A DNA stretch of 64,000 nt from Candidatus Woesearchaeota archaeon. Its GTDB lineage: Archaea > Nanobdellota > Nanobdellia > Woesearchaeales > JABMPP01. The stretch's first letter is position 1. The number at the start of each line of letters is the position of its first letter. Where the stretch lies: contig JAGVYD010000017.1 of the NCBI GenBank assembly GCA_018303405.1, positions 1 through 64,000 of the forward strand, written 5' to 3'. Of the stretch, positions 42,742 through 51,246 are shown piece after piece. Both the position numbers and the translations under genes were made by a program. The notes under the pieces are model-generated. The model worked only from the letters and a program-made list of their open reading frames with translations. It was not told the DNA's origin and searched no databases.

Positions 42742-42830
42742 ATTTTTCCTCCTCTGCAGCCCCAAAAATGCTTAACCACTCCCTGAATGAGCTTCGCAAA
42801 ATTGATGCCCAAACTAATTTTTCGGGCAAA
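42742..42830 (-). repeat. Nested-palindrome element, decayed copy B (minus strand)
   Basis: Read on the minus strand, the copy begins with TTTGCCCGAAAA (42819-42830) and continues GTTTGGGCATC (42804-42814), AATTTTGCGAAGC and then GCATTTTTGGGGCTGCAGAGGAGG. These are nearly identical to copy A up to the inner loop. The right halves of the middle and outer stems were not found, so this is a truncated or decayed copy. It fills the gap between the coiled-coil gene and 42887. Confidence 0.6.
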
Positions 42831-42886
42831 GCCCGTCTTTTGGCAAAATATTTAAACAACAGCCAAATTATCAGGTCAGTGATACA

Positions 42887-43666
42887 ATGGGCATGGCTGG
42901 ACTTGTTTTTGGGATTGTCATTGTCGGTGTGCTGGTTGCATGCTGTTTTATCTATATCAGGAGAAAACTTCTCGCCTATATCGCGGCAAATGCCGTGATA
43001 TTTGTCGCAATAGCCCTTCTCGCTTTCCTCGTGTTCAGGGACCTGAGCGATCTGCAGGAGAAATTTCCGGTTGAGCAAAAGCTGTTCCTTCCAATGCACA
43101 ATGACGAATATTGCGGCGCATTCACTGCGCGAAGCCTTGACGAATCCATTGTTTACCTTGGCGAGCAGGAGCTGTCTGCATTGCAGGGCAAAATAACTGC
43201 AAATGGGGTTGGCTCACTTGGCTCAGAATATTATAAAGTCATCCTTATAAAATCCGATGCCCTTGCAGGGACAGGCTCATTTGTCACCGAGGATATTGCC
43301 CTTACAGAATCCGAGGCATTCTCAATCCTTGACAGCCCGTCGCCAATTTCAACTTATGTGGAATTGTATCTTGGAAAAGAATTTGGCCAGGATTATGACG
43401 CGCAGCTGGCAGGAAATATTGAATCAGAAATACACGAAATCTACCCGAATGGATGTGCATTCAAAGGCGCGATTTTCAGGGCAATGTTCGGCTCGGCCAT
43501 GCAGAGCCACGGGGGAATCTACCTTGTCACTGAATACAAAAAAGGAAATATCCAGTTTTATCCAGAGACCATATCATTTTCCCTGATAAGGCTTATACCG
43601 ACGAAAATATTCATCCCATTGGCACGCTCCCTGGTTGAGGATGCTGGCATGGAGCCAATACAGTAG
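42887..43666 (+). CDS. Two-TM membrane protein, unknown function
   Basis: The 259-residue protein has two N-terminal transmembrane helices (LVFGIVIVGVLVACCFIYI and IAANAVIFVAIALLAFLVF), then an external domain of about 210 residues with ELSALQGKITANGVGSLGSEYY and acidic loops, and a C-terminal basic-aromatic segment. TATA: AAAATATTTAAAC at about 42843-42855. No known family. Confidence 0.55.
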   Translation: MGMAGLVFGIVIVGVLVACCFIYIRRKLLAYIAANAVIFVAIALLAFLVFRDLSDLQEKFPVEQKLFLPMHNDEYCGAFTARSLDESIVYLGEQELSALQGKITANGVGSLGSEYYKVILIKSDALAGTGSFVTEDIALTESEAFSILDSPSPISTYVELYLGKEFGQDYDAQLAGNIESEIHEIYPNGCAFKGAIFRAMFGSAMQSHGGIYLVTEYKKGNIQFYPETISFSLIRLIPTKIFIPLARSLVEDAGMEPIQ

Positions 43667-43757
43667 GATTTCTCCAGGCAACCAAATTGCTGATTATCCA
43701 CTGGACACAGGACATTCGGGCGACGGATTTAAATCCCACTCATTTTCTGATTAAGCC

Positions 43758-44549
43758 ATGATCAGGCGAAGCTTCATTTTTCTGGACAGAATCAGCGCCA
43801 AGACTGAAAAAAATTTGTGGAACCAGGGAATTAAGGGCTGGCAGGACTTCCTGGGCGCTGGCTATATCCAGGGCCTGTCAATGCCGAGAAAAAAGCACTA
43901 TGACCGGTTTCTCCTGGAAGCCCAAAAAAGGCTTTACAATTTTGATTCAGCATTTTTCAAGGGAAAGCTGCCTTCTTCTGAAACATGGCGGCTTTATGAT
44001 TTTTTCAAGGACCAGGCCGCATTCCTGGACATTGAGACAAGCGGGCTTGAAGAGAATTCCTATATAACGATGATCGGGATTTTCGACGGGATAGAGTGCA
44101 AGCCGTTCATCAGGGGCATTAACCTGGATGCGGTTTCTCTCGCAAAAGAGCTTTCAAAATACAAGCTTCTTGTCACCTTCAACGGTTCGACTTTTGACCT
44201 GCCAATAATCAGCAAAAAGCTTCCAGGGGCGCTGCCTGATGTTCCCCACATTGACTTGAGGCATGCATGCGCAAAGGTGGGGCTGAAAGGCGGCCTAAAA
44301 TCCATAGAGCGCGAGCTTGGAATCAGGAGAAGCAATCCAATCATCGAGAGAATGTATGGCGGGGATGCAATCACAATGTGGAGAATGTTCAGGGGCAGCG
44401 GCGACGAGCACTACCTGCGGCTCCTGGTGGAATACAATGAGGAGGACTGCATCAACATGAAAAGCATTGCAAACAAGGTCTATGAAAGGCTCTGCCAGGC
44501 AACAATCAAGCGCATGGAAAAAGAAAATTATAATGGGGAGCATAAATAA
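43758..44549 (+). CDS. DEDD-type RNase H-fold exonuclease (YprB-like)
   Basis: The 263-residue protein has the DEDD exonuclease motifs: FLDIETSGL (DE pair), VTFNGSTFDLPII (D), and EYNEEDCINM (D). These match the RNase_H_2/YprB family of 3'-5' exonucleases, which also occurs in archaeal DNA-repair and RNA-processing settings. A short N-terminal helical region (about 1-95) precedes the core. A TATA-like GGATTTAAATCC lies at about 43724-43735. Confidence 0.8.
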   Translation: MIRRSFIFLDRISAKTEKNLWNQGIKGWQDFLGAGYIQGLSMPRKKHYDRFLLEAQKRLYNFDSAFFKGKLPSSETWRLYDFFKDQAAFLDIETSGLEENSYITMIGIFDGIECKPFIRGINLDAVSLAKELSKYKLLVTFNGSTFDLPIISKKLPGALPDVPHIDLRHACAKVGLKGGLKSIERELGIRRSNPIIERMYGGDAITMWRMFRGSGDEHYLRLLVEYNEEDCINMKSIANKVYERLCQATIKRMEKENYNGEHK

Positions 44550-44591
44550 TTAATAATCATAACAAGAGCTTTATGCTCCCCCGTATATACT

Positions 44592-44629
44592 GGAGAACCT
44601 TATAATAATATTGGAAACTTAGGTTCTCC
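44592..44629 (+). terminator. Hairpin between convergent nuclease and ribL genes
   Basis: GGAGAACCT (44592-44600) pairs exactly with AGGTTCTCC (44621-44629) around a 20-base AT-rich loop. It sits between two converging genes and could stop transcription from both sides or protect 3' ends. Confidence 0.45.
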
Positions 44630-44667
44630 ATTATAGAATGGATTTTTGTCTTTTCCCCTATCAAATC

Positions 44668-45084
44668 TCAATCCGTTATTTTAGAGCTTTTGTACACATC
44701 TTCCTTGTGCGGCCCAATCTTCACTATCTTTGCAGTCAAGCTTCTTTTTATGAGCTCATCTTGCAGCCCATTCGCAATGTAGGACTCCTGGTCATAGCCA
44801 AGGCATATTATATCAGGATGATGTTCTTCAATGACCTTGTAAGGGTCATCCAAATTTCCAAGCACAGCCTTGTCTACAATGGGATTTTTGGAAACGCCCA
44901 AAAGCCTTTCATTCTCGTCGTGCTTTGGCATTTTGCCTTTTACTTTCCTAACTGTCTCATCCCTTCCAACAACAACTATGAGGAAGTTTCCCAGCTTCTT
45001 TGCCTGCTCAAAAAGATAAAAATGGCCGGGATGCAGTATGTCGAATGTGCCGAATACCATCACTCTGATAATCTCATTTTCCAT
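44668..45084 (-). CDS. ribL: FAD synthase (RibL, cytidylyltransferase family)
   Basis: RibL adenylylates FMN to FAD, completing the pathway begun in the rib operon. Motifs: VMVFGTFDILHPGHFYLFEQAK (HxGH nucleotide site), VVVGRDETV, and NERLLGVSKNPIVDKA. The start is placed at ATG 45084 because the symmetric TATA block at 45105-45115 lies about 25 bases upstream; upstream ATG 45093 or a longer start at 45129 would run into the promoter. It diverges from the prepilin peptidase gene. Confidence 0.85.
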   Translation of the reverse strand: MENEIIRVMVFGTFDILHPGHFYLFEQAKKLGNFLIVVVGRDETVRKVKGKMPKHDENERLLGVSKNPIVDKAVLGNLDDPYKVIEEHHPDIICLGYDQESYIANGLQDELIKRSLTAKIVKIGPHKEDVYKSSKITD

Positions 45085-45104
45085 GTGTATCATGCAACAA
45101 AAAA

Positions 45105-45115
45105 CATTTAAATAG
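45105..45115. promoter_or_regulatory. Shared symmetric TATA block for divergent ribL and peptidase genes
   Basis: CATTTAAATAG contains the palindrome ATTTAAAT. It lies about 21-30 bases from both the ribL start (45084, minus) and the peptidase start (45136, plus), so one AT block may serve both leaderless transcripts. Confidence 0.4.
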
Positions 45116-45135
45116 CTTTGGCATTTCAATGCAGC

Positions 45136-46002
45136 ATGGTTGTCGAGCTGATTTATGCACTGGTTTTTCTGGCCTTGGCGGCGGCATCAGTTACAGATAT
45201 GCGTACCCGGGAAGTGCCGGACTGGCTCAGCTATGCCCTTATTGCAGCTGGCATAGGGATAAGATGCATTGATTCTCTCATAACACTGAGCTGGCAGCCG
45301 ATTATTGAAGGCCTTTTTGGCTTTGGTGCCATGCTTGCCCTCTCCATGGGAATGTTCTATTCAGGCCAATGGGGCGGAGGGGATACAAAACTGCTTATTG
45401 GAATAGGGGCCATGCTCGGCTTAAAGCTGGATTTCAGCTCAACATTGGTCAGCTTCCTCATAAATCTTGTAATTTTCGGTGCCCTTTACAGCATGGCTTT
45501 CAGCACAATCCTCGTGGCAAGGCACTGGAAAAAATTTCGAATGGAGTTTTCAAAACTTCTGCACAACCATTCTTACGCCCTCATCAGAAAAATGACAACA
45601 ATTTTGCTTGCTGTCCTGCTTGTCGCCATTATTTTCATCAATGATTCCCTTTTCAGGCTGCTGATCCTTTTGCTGATGACGCTGACATTTGCGAGCTACT
45701 ATATTTGGGTCGGTGTCAAGTCAATTGAACTGTCCTGCATGCACAAACTGGTTGACCCTGAAAAACTCACAGAGGGCGACTGGATTGTGAACGACGTAAA
45801 AGTCGATGGGAAATACATCTGCGGCCCAAAAGATCTCGGAATTGAAATGCAGCAAATAAAGAAACTCATTGCCCTTAAGAAGCGGGGCAAGATAAGAAAA
45901 GTGCTCATGAAGGAGGGCATACCATTTGTCCCGAGTTTCCTGCTCGCATTTGCAGTCACAATCTTCCTGGGCAATATTTTCATCTGGCTTTCCTTATTCT
46001 GA
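45136..46002 (+). CDS. Prepilin peptidase (A24 family, FlaK/PibD-like)
   Basis: The 288-residue protein has multiple transmembrane helices and the aspartic protease motifs: an Asp in TDMRTREVPDWL and the G-x-G-D block in YSGQWGGGDTKLLIG. These enzymes process type IV pilin-like and archaellin signal peptides. The start ATG 45136 fits the TATA block at 45105-45115; the longer frame (45118) begins at a TTG. A C-terminal cytoplasmic region (VDPEKLTEGDWIVNDVKVDG ... KKRGKIRKVLMKEGIPF in parts) is an extension also seen in archaeal members. Confidence 0.85.
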   Translation: MVVELIYALVFLALAAASVTDMRTREVPDWLSYALIAAGIGIRCIDSLITLSWQPIIEGLFGFGAMLALSMGMFYSGQWGGGDTKLLIGIGAMLGLKLDFSSTLVSFLINLVIFGALYSMAFSTILVARHWKKFRMEFSKLLHNHSYALIRKMTTILLAVLLVAIIFINDSLFRLLILLLMTLTFASYYIWVGVKSIELSCMHKLVDPEKLTEGDWIVNDVKVDGKYICGPKDLGIEMQQIKKLIALKKRGKIRKVLMKEGIPFVPSFLLAFAVTIFLGNIFIWLSLF

Positions 46003-46118
46003 ATTCACTTATTTTGAATTCCCTTTGCTCCAGATTTTTGCCTTTCGCCATAATGCACATTTTTTCCCATTTTGAGGATAAACCTGAAAAATTTTGAGCG
46101 ATATTGCCAAAGCATTGC

Positions 46119-46150
46119 GCTGCCGGCAGAATATCTCCGGATATTGCCGG
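46119..46150. repeat. Strong hairpin before the 46186 gene
   Basis: CCGGCAGAATATC pairs with GATATTGCCGG (one bulged G), around the loop TCCG. It lies in the 180-base gap after the prepilin peptidase gene. The neighbouring GATATTGCC word also occurs at about 46102-46110. Confidence 0.45.
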
Positions 46151-46185
46151 GCAAGTGAAATAAACAATTGCATTTTTATCCCCTT

Positions 46186-46713
46186 ATGGAAAATTCCAAG
46201 GCAAAACCCTATATAACAGGAGCAATGCTGGGCGCAGCCGGCTACTTCATTTTATCCAATTTTCCCGTCAATAGCCAGCAATTTGTCGCAACGCAGAATA
46301 ATCCAGCCAATTTAAGCGCCAGCCTCGAAAGTTTCAGGCATGAAACCCTGCAGGCAGTTGAGCAAAGGCTTGAACAGGAAAGGATAAGGGAATACATAAG
46401 CTCGCTTGAACAAAGAATTGCCGAGCAGAATACACCTGTCATCCCCCCTTACCAAAATTCAGGCTATGGCTATTCCACGCCATTAAATGCGGCACAGATA
46501 GAGTCCCCGCCCCAAGCCGCAGAATCCTATGCGCCCAGCCTGGAGAATGGCCAGTCATCTTATCCGACTCATGACATTTATTTTTCCTGGCAAAGGGCAG
46601 ACAACGGGGTTGCGCGCACCCGCAGCAGCTACCAAATCAGCCTGAACACAGGAAAGATTACCGAGAACATCAGGAATTTTGGCACATGGTTCAAGGGATT
46701 GTTTGAGAGATAG
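46186..46713 (+). CDS. Secreted or membrane-anchored protein, unknown function
   Basis: The product is about 175 residues from ATG 46186. It has one N-terminal hydrophobic segment (YITGAMLGAAGYFILSNF), a short helical coil (SFRHETLQAVEQRLEQERIREYI), a Q/N/P/Y-rich linker and a C-terminal amphipathic helix (IRNFGTWFKGLFER). No recognised domain. It precedes the EamA transporter gene. Confidence 0.55.
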   Translation: MENSKAKPYITGAMLGAAGYFILSNFPVNSQQFVATQNNPANLSASLESFRHETLQAVEQRLEQERIREYISSLEQRIAEQNTPVIPPYQNSGYGYSTPLNAAQIESPPQAAESYAPSLENGQSSYPTHDIYFSWQRADNGVARTRSSYQISLNTGKITENIRNFGTWFKGLFER

Positions 46714-46773
46714 TTTAGCATGGGACAAGACGATGGCAAGCTTTATAATGCAGCCACCTATGGTTTGCCCAGC

Positions 46774-47631
46774 ATGAACAAATATTACATTTATGCAATG
46801 GCAGCCCCATTAATCTGGGGCACAATGGGCATTTTTGTGCGAATGGTCAACCTGCCAGGCCATGCCGTTTATTTCTTTGTTGCACTTATTATGCTGGTGA
46901 TCATGACCGCATGGCTTATAGCCGAGGGCAAATTGCTTCCATTTTTCAAAAAGAAAAATCTCAGGCTTCCATTATCTATGGGATTTTTCGCGCTTATGAC
47001 CAACATCACCTATTTTTGGGCGTTCAATCTGACCACAATCGCATCAGCAACCTTGGTGCACTATATCGCACCTGTGCTGGTCATGCTTTTTGCGCCGTTA
47101 ATCCTGCATGAAACAGTAGGAAAAAAGACGTGGCTGCCTTTGGGGCTCGGCCTGGCCGGGCTGTCTATCATGTTGCAGCCTGGCTCTGCCACAATTCCAA
47201 GTGGGCAAATCCTCGGCTTTATTCTTGCATTTGTATCTGCAATTACATATGCATTGACAACTATTTACAACCGCTTGACACTGCATGCAGGATTCGAATG
47301 GAAAGAATTGGTATTTTCCCAGATGTTTGTTTCAGTTGTTTTGCTCCTGCCTTTCATCCTCTATTCGCCGCCAACTCTAACCTCAAGTATGATTTTCCCC
47401 ATTCTCACAATGAGCATGGTTCATCAGGGCATTGCGGTTATTTTCATTCTCAAGGCACTTGACAAAATCAAGGCTCAGACAGTCGCAATAATATCCTATC
47501 TTGAGCCTCTGTCAGCAGTGATTTTTGCAGGATTGTTCCTGGGCGAAGTTCCAGCAACCTATGTTTTCATTGGCGGGGCTGTAATATTGGCTTCCAGCTA
47601 TATTTCTGTAAGAAGCGCAAGCTCGTCATAA
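46774..47631 (+). CDS. EamA/DMT-family transporter
   Basis: The protein has about ten transmembrane helices in two EamA repeats (AAPLIWGTMGIFVRMVNLPG ... LVHYIAPVLVMLFAPLILHE; then LSAITYALTTIYNRLTLHAG-like and AIISYLEPLSAVIFAGLFLGEV). The start is placed at ATG 46774 because CTTTATAAT at about 46740-46748 is a TATA box 26-34 bases upstream; a longer frame begins at 46720. DMT exporters move amino acids, nucleosides or small metabolites; the substrate is unknown. Confidence 0.85.
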   Translation: MNKYYIYAMAAPLIWGTMGIFVRMVNLPGHAVYFFVALIMLVIMTAWLIAEGKLLPFFKKKNLRLPLSMGFFALMTNITYFWAFNLTTIASATLVHYIAPVLVMLFAPLILHETVGKKTWLPLGLGLAGLSIMLQPGSATIPSGQILGFILAFVSAITYALTTIYNRLTLHAGFEWKELVFSQMFVSVVLLLPFILYSPPTLTSSMIFPILTMSMVHQGIAVIFILKALDKIKAQTVAIISYLEPLSAVIFAGLFLGEVPATYVFIGGAVILASSYISVRSASSS

Positions 47632-47809
47632 AATGCAATCGTTATTTCAGAAGCCGAGCTTTCCGCTGGCTTTTGGCTTGCGGGCAGACAATCAGCAAGA
47701 ATTATTTTACATATAACAGAATTATTGCTTTTTAACTAATTTGGTAATGACTTTATAGAGGCGGAAACAGTAAACTTTAAATATTACTTTGTATATCCTA
47801 AGTATTACG

Positions 47810-48064
47810 ATGGAAGCAATAACCATAAAGATGGAAAACGCAATATTGGATGAGATAGACCAAAAGCTGGAAGAGCACAGGTATAGTACCAGAACTGAGT
47901 TCATCAGGGACGCGATAAGGGAAAAACTCTCAGATTTAGACAAAGAAAAAATACTTAGGAATTTGTCCATGCTAAAGGGCTCATCCAAGAGAAAAACAAG
48001 TGATGCCAAATTGCATTCTGTGAGGGACAAAGCCTTTGCACTCCTCGAAAAGAAGTTTAAATGA
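47810..48064 (+). CDS. Ribbon-helix-helix DNA-binding protein (antitoxin-like)
   Basis: The 84-residue protein opens with an RHH strand and helices (AITIKMENAILDEIDQKLEEHRYSTRTEFIRDAIREKL in parts). The C-terminus (SSKRKTSDAKLHSVRDKAFALL) is basic and helical. RHH proteins of this size are often antitoxins. The TATA box CTTTAAATATT (about 47775-47785) is 25-35 bases before ATG 47810. It converges with a broken PIN-domain gene, overlapping by a few bases. Confidence 0.7.
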   Translation: MEAITIKMENAILDEIDQKLEEHRYSTRTEFIRDAIREKLSDLDKEKILRNLSMLKGSSKRKTSDAKLHSVRDKAFALLEKKFK

Positions 48065-48472
48065 GGTCCTGAGGTCTTTTCGGCTTGGAGATGTCGGACA
48101 ATTTCTTAAAATGCTTATCCAACGTCACCAACACAGCCTTGTTGTCTCTTGCAAGAACGGCATGCAGAGCATCGGCTTTCGGCACTTTCCTCTTCGATGA
48201 CAAATCTTTCGCTTTTCCAGTTTGTTTTTCTGTTGATTCCACAAAACCAGCGCTGGCTTTATTTTCCGAAACATTTTTTCAATTTCTTCCGGAGTGTAGC
48301 CGACAGAGCCTATCTCCAGCAATACAATGTCAGAATAAACTACCTTGTCATCATCCTCCACAAATTTGTTCAGCAAGGCATGCGCCCAGTCTCCTTTGGG
48401 CATATTGGGCTCGTTCCTGTTCTCAAAGAAGTCCAGCCATATTGATGTGTCAAGATAATATCTTTCTGCCAT
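48057..48472 (-). pseudogene. PIN-domain ribonuclease, frameshifted
   Basis: Frame 1 from ATG 48472 encodes a PIN start (RYYLDTSIWLDFFENRNEPN) and IVLLEIGS. After about 48243-48246, a T4 run on the minus strand, the match moves to another frame encoding VPKADALHAVLARDN and LVTLDKHFKKLSD. Together these supply the four acidic PIN residues, so one T is probably missing. As written the gene cannot make a full PIN protein except by frameshifting. It converges with the RHH gene and may be a dead VapC-like toxin. Confidence 0.7.
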
Positions 48473-48473
48473 A

Positions 48474-48779
48474 TCAAATGCAAAGCATAACCATTAATAA
48501 ATATGATGAAATCAACTCATTGAGCATTTCCCGGCACCTGAACAATTCTAGCTCGTTAAAGACTTTTCTCTGCGCATCTTCGCTCCAGATGGCGTCGCAT
48601 TTTACAGCCAGTGCGCATGCAAGGATGGGCGCGTCCTTGATATCAATATCCTTCATTATGTCAATTGCTTCCTCCATCTTGCCCTTAACCTCATTCTCCG
48701 GCATAATGGTGATGTTTTCCATGACGAGTGCAATCAGCAGCTCCATCTCATCTTTCGACAAGCCACCTGGTCGATTTAG
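48474..48779 (-). pseudogene. Truncated second PIN-domain gene
   Basis: Only the C-terminal half of a PIN domain is seen (LSKDEMELLIALVMENITIM, IDIKDAPILACALAVKCDAIWSEDAQRKV, then LELFRCREML). The open frame upstream reads through a poly-T terminator (GDFFFFF), so the real N-terminus is missing. It ends one base before the neighbouring PIN gene start. Likely a remnant of a VapC-like gene. Confidence 0.6.
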
Positions 48780-48802
48780 AAAACTATTCCCTTTCTCATA
48801 AT

Positions 48803-48835
48803 TAAAAAAGAAAAAAAAGTCCCCTGTTCGGGGAC
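48803..48835 (-). terminator. Hairpin-plus-T-run terminator after ftsZ
   Basis: On the minus strand GTCCCC-gaaca-GGGGAC (48835-48819) is followed by T8, C, T6 (48818-48804). This is a bacterial-type intrinsic terminator layout downstream of ftsZ. Confidence 0.65.
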
Positions 48836-48951
48836 CCAAAGTCCGCCTTCATTGTATATTTTCGTTGGGGGGGTGATATAAAATGAAGGCAAGAAACCGC
48901 ACCTCAAAGACTAAAGGGGTGAGCGTGAAAATTGTTTCTGCCCGGACATAC

Positions 48952-50037
48952 TCATTGGACAATCTCTATGCCCAATTCGTCATCCATCACCTCGGTTACA
49001 GGCGCCCTTGCAGCCGCCTTTTTCCTGCTGTCAGCTTTTCCGAGTATCCACGGAGATTTGACGCCAGTCACGATTGTCATGACTGTTATCCTGCCTTTCA
49101 TCTCCTCATTGACCCTGGCTCCCCAGATGACATTTGCATCGTCGTCCAGGTTCTCTGTGACCAGCTCTCCAATCTGGTTGATGTCGTCGAGGGTCATGTC
49201 CGGCCCGCCTTCCACATGGATCAAGGCTCCTGTTGCTCCCTCATAATTTATGTCGAGCAAAGGGTTCGCGAGTGCGCCTTTGACTGCTTCTTCAACCCTG
49301 TTGTTTGTGTCGGATGCTCCGACGCCTATGGCAGCGACGCCGCCGTTGGTCATAATCGCTTTGACATCCGCGTAGTCCAGGTTCACAAGGCTTGGCAAGG
49401 CGATTGTTTCCACAATCCCTCTTATCATCGTCGCTATCAATTCATTGGCCACTGCAAAAGCCTGTCGAATTGGCAAGTTGCCTGCAATCTGTACCAGCCT
49501 GTTGTTGTCAATGACTATTACTGTGTCTGAAACCTGTCGTAGTTGCTGCAAGCCAAACTCTGCCTTGTCTACCCTTGCCCTCTCAATTTTGAAGGGCATT
49601 GTCACTGTTCCAATCACTATTGCTCCTGCATCCCTGGCAACGCCTGCCACTATCGGGGCAGAGCCTGTTCCGGTGCCTCCTCCCATGCCGGCGCACACGA
49701 ACACCATGTCAGAACCCTTGAGCGCTTCCTTTATCTCCTGGAGAGACTCTTTGGCAGCTTCCATGCCTTTTTCTGGAAATCCGCCGCATCCAAGGCCACG
49801 GGTGACCTCTTTCCCCAGCAAGAATTTTCTATCAGCTTCACTGATATTGATATGCTGTTGATCAGTATTGCACGCTATTATCTCAGCCCCCTTCACACCT
49901 TTGGTGTAAAGCCAGCTGACCATGTTATTGCCTGCTCCACCACAGCCGATAACCTTTATGTTGGCCTGCCCAACATCCAAATTGTCGCTTTTGCTGTTGC
50001 TTCCTGTCTTTAATGCGTTTTCAACGACGAAGTCCAT
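48952..50037 (-). CDS. ftsZ: Cell-division GTPase FtsZ
   Basis: The 361-residue protein has the GTP-binding loop VCAGMGGGTGTGSAPIVAG, the synergy loop region with NLDYADVKAIM, and the T7-associated block GVAAIGVGASD. A short unstructured linker ends in DDELGIEIVQ, an archaeal-type tail that would bind membrane or partner proteins. A strong Shine-Dalgarno GGAGGGTGA (50041-50049) precedes ATG 50037, and an intrinsic terminator follows the gene. Confidence 0.95.
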   Translation of the reverse strand: MDFVVENALKTGSNSKSDNLDVGQANIKVIGCGGAGNNMVSWLYTKGVKGAEIIACNTDQQHINISEADRKFLLGKEVTRGLGCGGFPEKGMEAAKESLQEIKEALKGSDMVFVCAGMGGGTGTGSAPIVAGVARDAGAIVIGTVTMPFKIERARVDKAEFGLQQLRQVSDTVIVIDNNRLVQIAGNLPIRQAFAVANELIATMIRGIVETIALPSLVNLDYADVKAIMTNGGVAAIGVGASDTNNRVEEAVKGALANPLLDINYEGATGALIHVEGGPDMTLDDINQIGELVTENLDDDANVIWGARVNEEMKGRITVMTIVTGVKSPWILGKADSRKKAAARAPVTEVMDDELGIEIVQ

Positions 50038-50486
50038 CTTTCACCCTCCTTTCTCCCTTTAGTCTTTTATATACAGTGGAATATATATTTTGCAAAATAT
50101 GTATCCCACTACGAAAATGCTTTTATATGTTCATAGCTGTATACCTTTTTAGAAAAAGCTACACTCTTGCGCCAACAAGGGATGTTACTGCTTTGACACG
50201 AAAAATCTGACTAACTTGGGTCGAAATACACACACAAAATTTCGATTTCAAACACACGCCAACTTCCGGTTTTCGCCAAAAAACTGGAAAGTTACTTATT
50301 TTCTTGTGGTTTCTTATATATAAAGATTTTCTATTTATAAACTATATATTCTAGAATATAGAATTTCGTATATTAAGCTGGAAAGTGGTAAATTGGTTAT
50401 ACTAATCAGAATTGAGTATATTTAGAATTTAATGTTGCACAGATGCCTTGAAAAAAGGAGCGCGATGTCCGCCTTTTTCATTATCT
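50038..50486. promoter_or_regulatory. AT-rich region upstream of ftsZ with several palindromes
   Basis: The region between ftsZ and the nitroreductase gene is AT-rich and holds palindromes: ATATTTTGCAAAATAT within an imperfect 34-base dyad (about 50076-50109), TATATTCTAGAATATA (about 50345-50360), and a CTTCCGGTTTT/AAAACTGGAAAG hairpin (about 50261-50295). A TATA-like TGTATATAAAAGAC (about 50062-50075, minus) lies before ftsZ. These could be operators for division control or origin-type structures. Confidence 0.4.
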
Positions 50487-51164
50487 TCACTCTTTTTTAC
50501 TCCGCAATTTGTCAAAAATATCCTTTGAAGCGCCTTCCCATTTCCCGATTCTTTTTTGCATTTTCTTCGCCTGCCTTTTCAATTTGTTCTCGACGCTCCA
50601 GGCATGCTCCTTCAGCACCCATTTTGGATCCTTTATCTTGGCATCCCATCCTTCAATGTGCACTATGTCATACAGCCTGTATTTGTCCTGGCTTTCCGGG
50701 GTTTCAGCTGCATAGCCCAATGCAATAACAGCCTGTGGCCTGATATATTCCGGAATTCCGCAAGTCTTTCTCAGCATATCCTCGTCAAAGCTTCCAACCC
50801 AGCAGCTCCCCAAATCCTGGGCGTGCGCCGCAAGAAGCATATTCTGCGCAGCAGCAGCGCAGTTTTGGATGGAATAAAACCTTTCTCCCCTCTCGCCGTA
50901 GAACTGCCTTGTTTTCTGCACTTCACATACGATGACTATGTGCACAGGCGCATCCTGCATCCAGTACTGCTCCAGGCACGCCTCGGCAATTGCCTTTCTT
51001 TTTTCCTCGTCCAGCACAACAATGAATTTCCAATTTTGCAGGTTGCCTGAGGAAGGCGCATTCAGGCCTGCCTCAAGGACTATGCCAACCTTGTCCCATT
51101 CGACTTCCTTGTCCAAATATTTCCTCACAGAACGCCTGGTCATGATATTTTCGATTGCATCCAT
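50487..51164 (-). CDS. Nitroreductase-family FMN-dependent oxidoreductase
   Basis: The 225-residue protein has ENIMTRRSVRKYLDKEVEW, the flavin-binding AGLNAPSSGNLQNWKFIVV, NMLLAAHAQDLGSCWVGSF and the C-terminal PQAVIALGYAAETPE. It differs from the 20743 paralogue by a longer basic coiled C-terminus (VENKLKRQAKKMQKRIGKW). The substrate is unknown. Confidence 0.85.
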   Translation of the reverse strand: MDAIENIMTRRSVRKYLDKEVEWDKVGIVLEAGLNAPSSGNLQNWKFIVVLDEEKRKAIAEACLEQYWMQDAPVHIVIVCEVQKTRQFYGERGERFYSIQNCAAAAQNMLLAAHAQDLGSCWVGSFDEDMLRKTCGIPEYIRPQAVIALGYAAETPESQDKYRLYDIVHIEGWDAKIKDPKWVLKEHAWSVENKLKRQAKKMQKRIGKWEGASKDIFDKLRSKKE

Positions 51165-51246
51165 TTTGAATAGACCTCTTTTGAATATGCCTCTCTTATT
51201 GCAAAAAGCTTTTAATACCTACCAATATAAATAACTAACGTTCAAG

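Noticed and set aside
48883-49530. Plus-strand ORF antisense to ftsZ with a good ribosome-binding site
   Set aside because: GGGGGGTGAT precedes the ATG, but the frame runs opposite the conserved ftsZ coding sequence and its product resembles no family; most likely a shadow frame.
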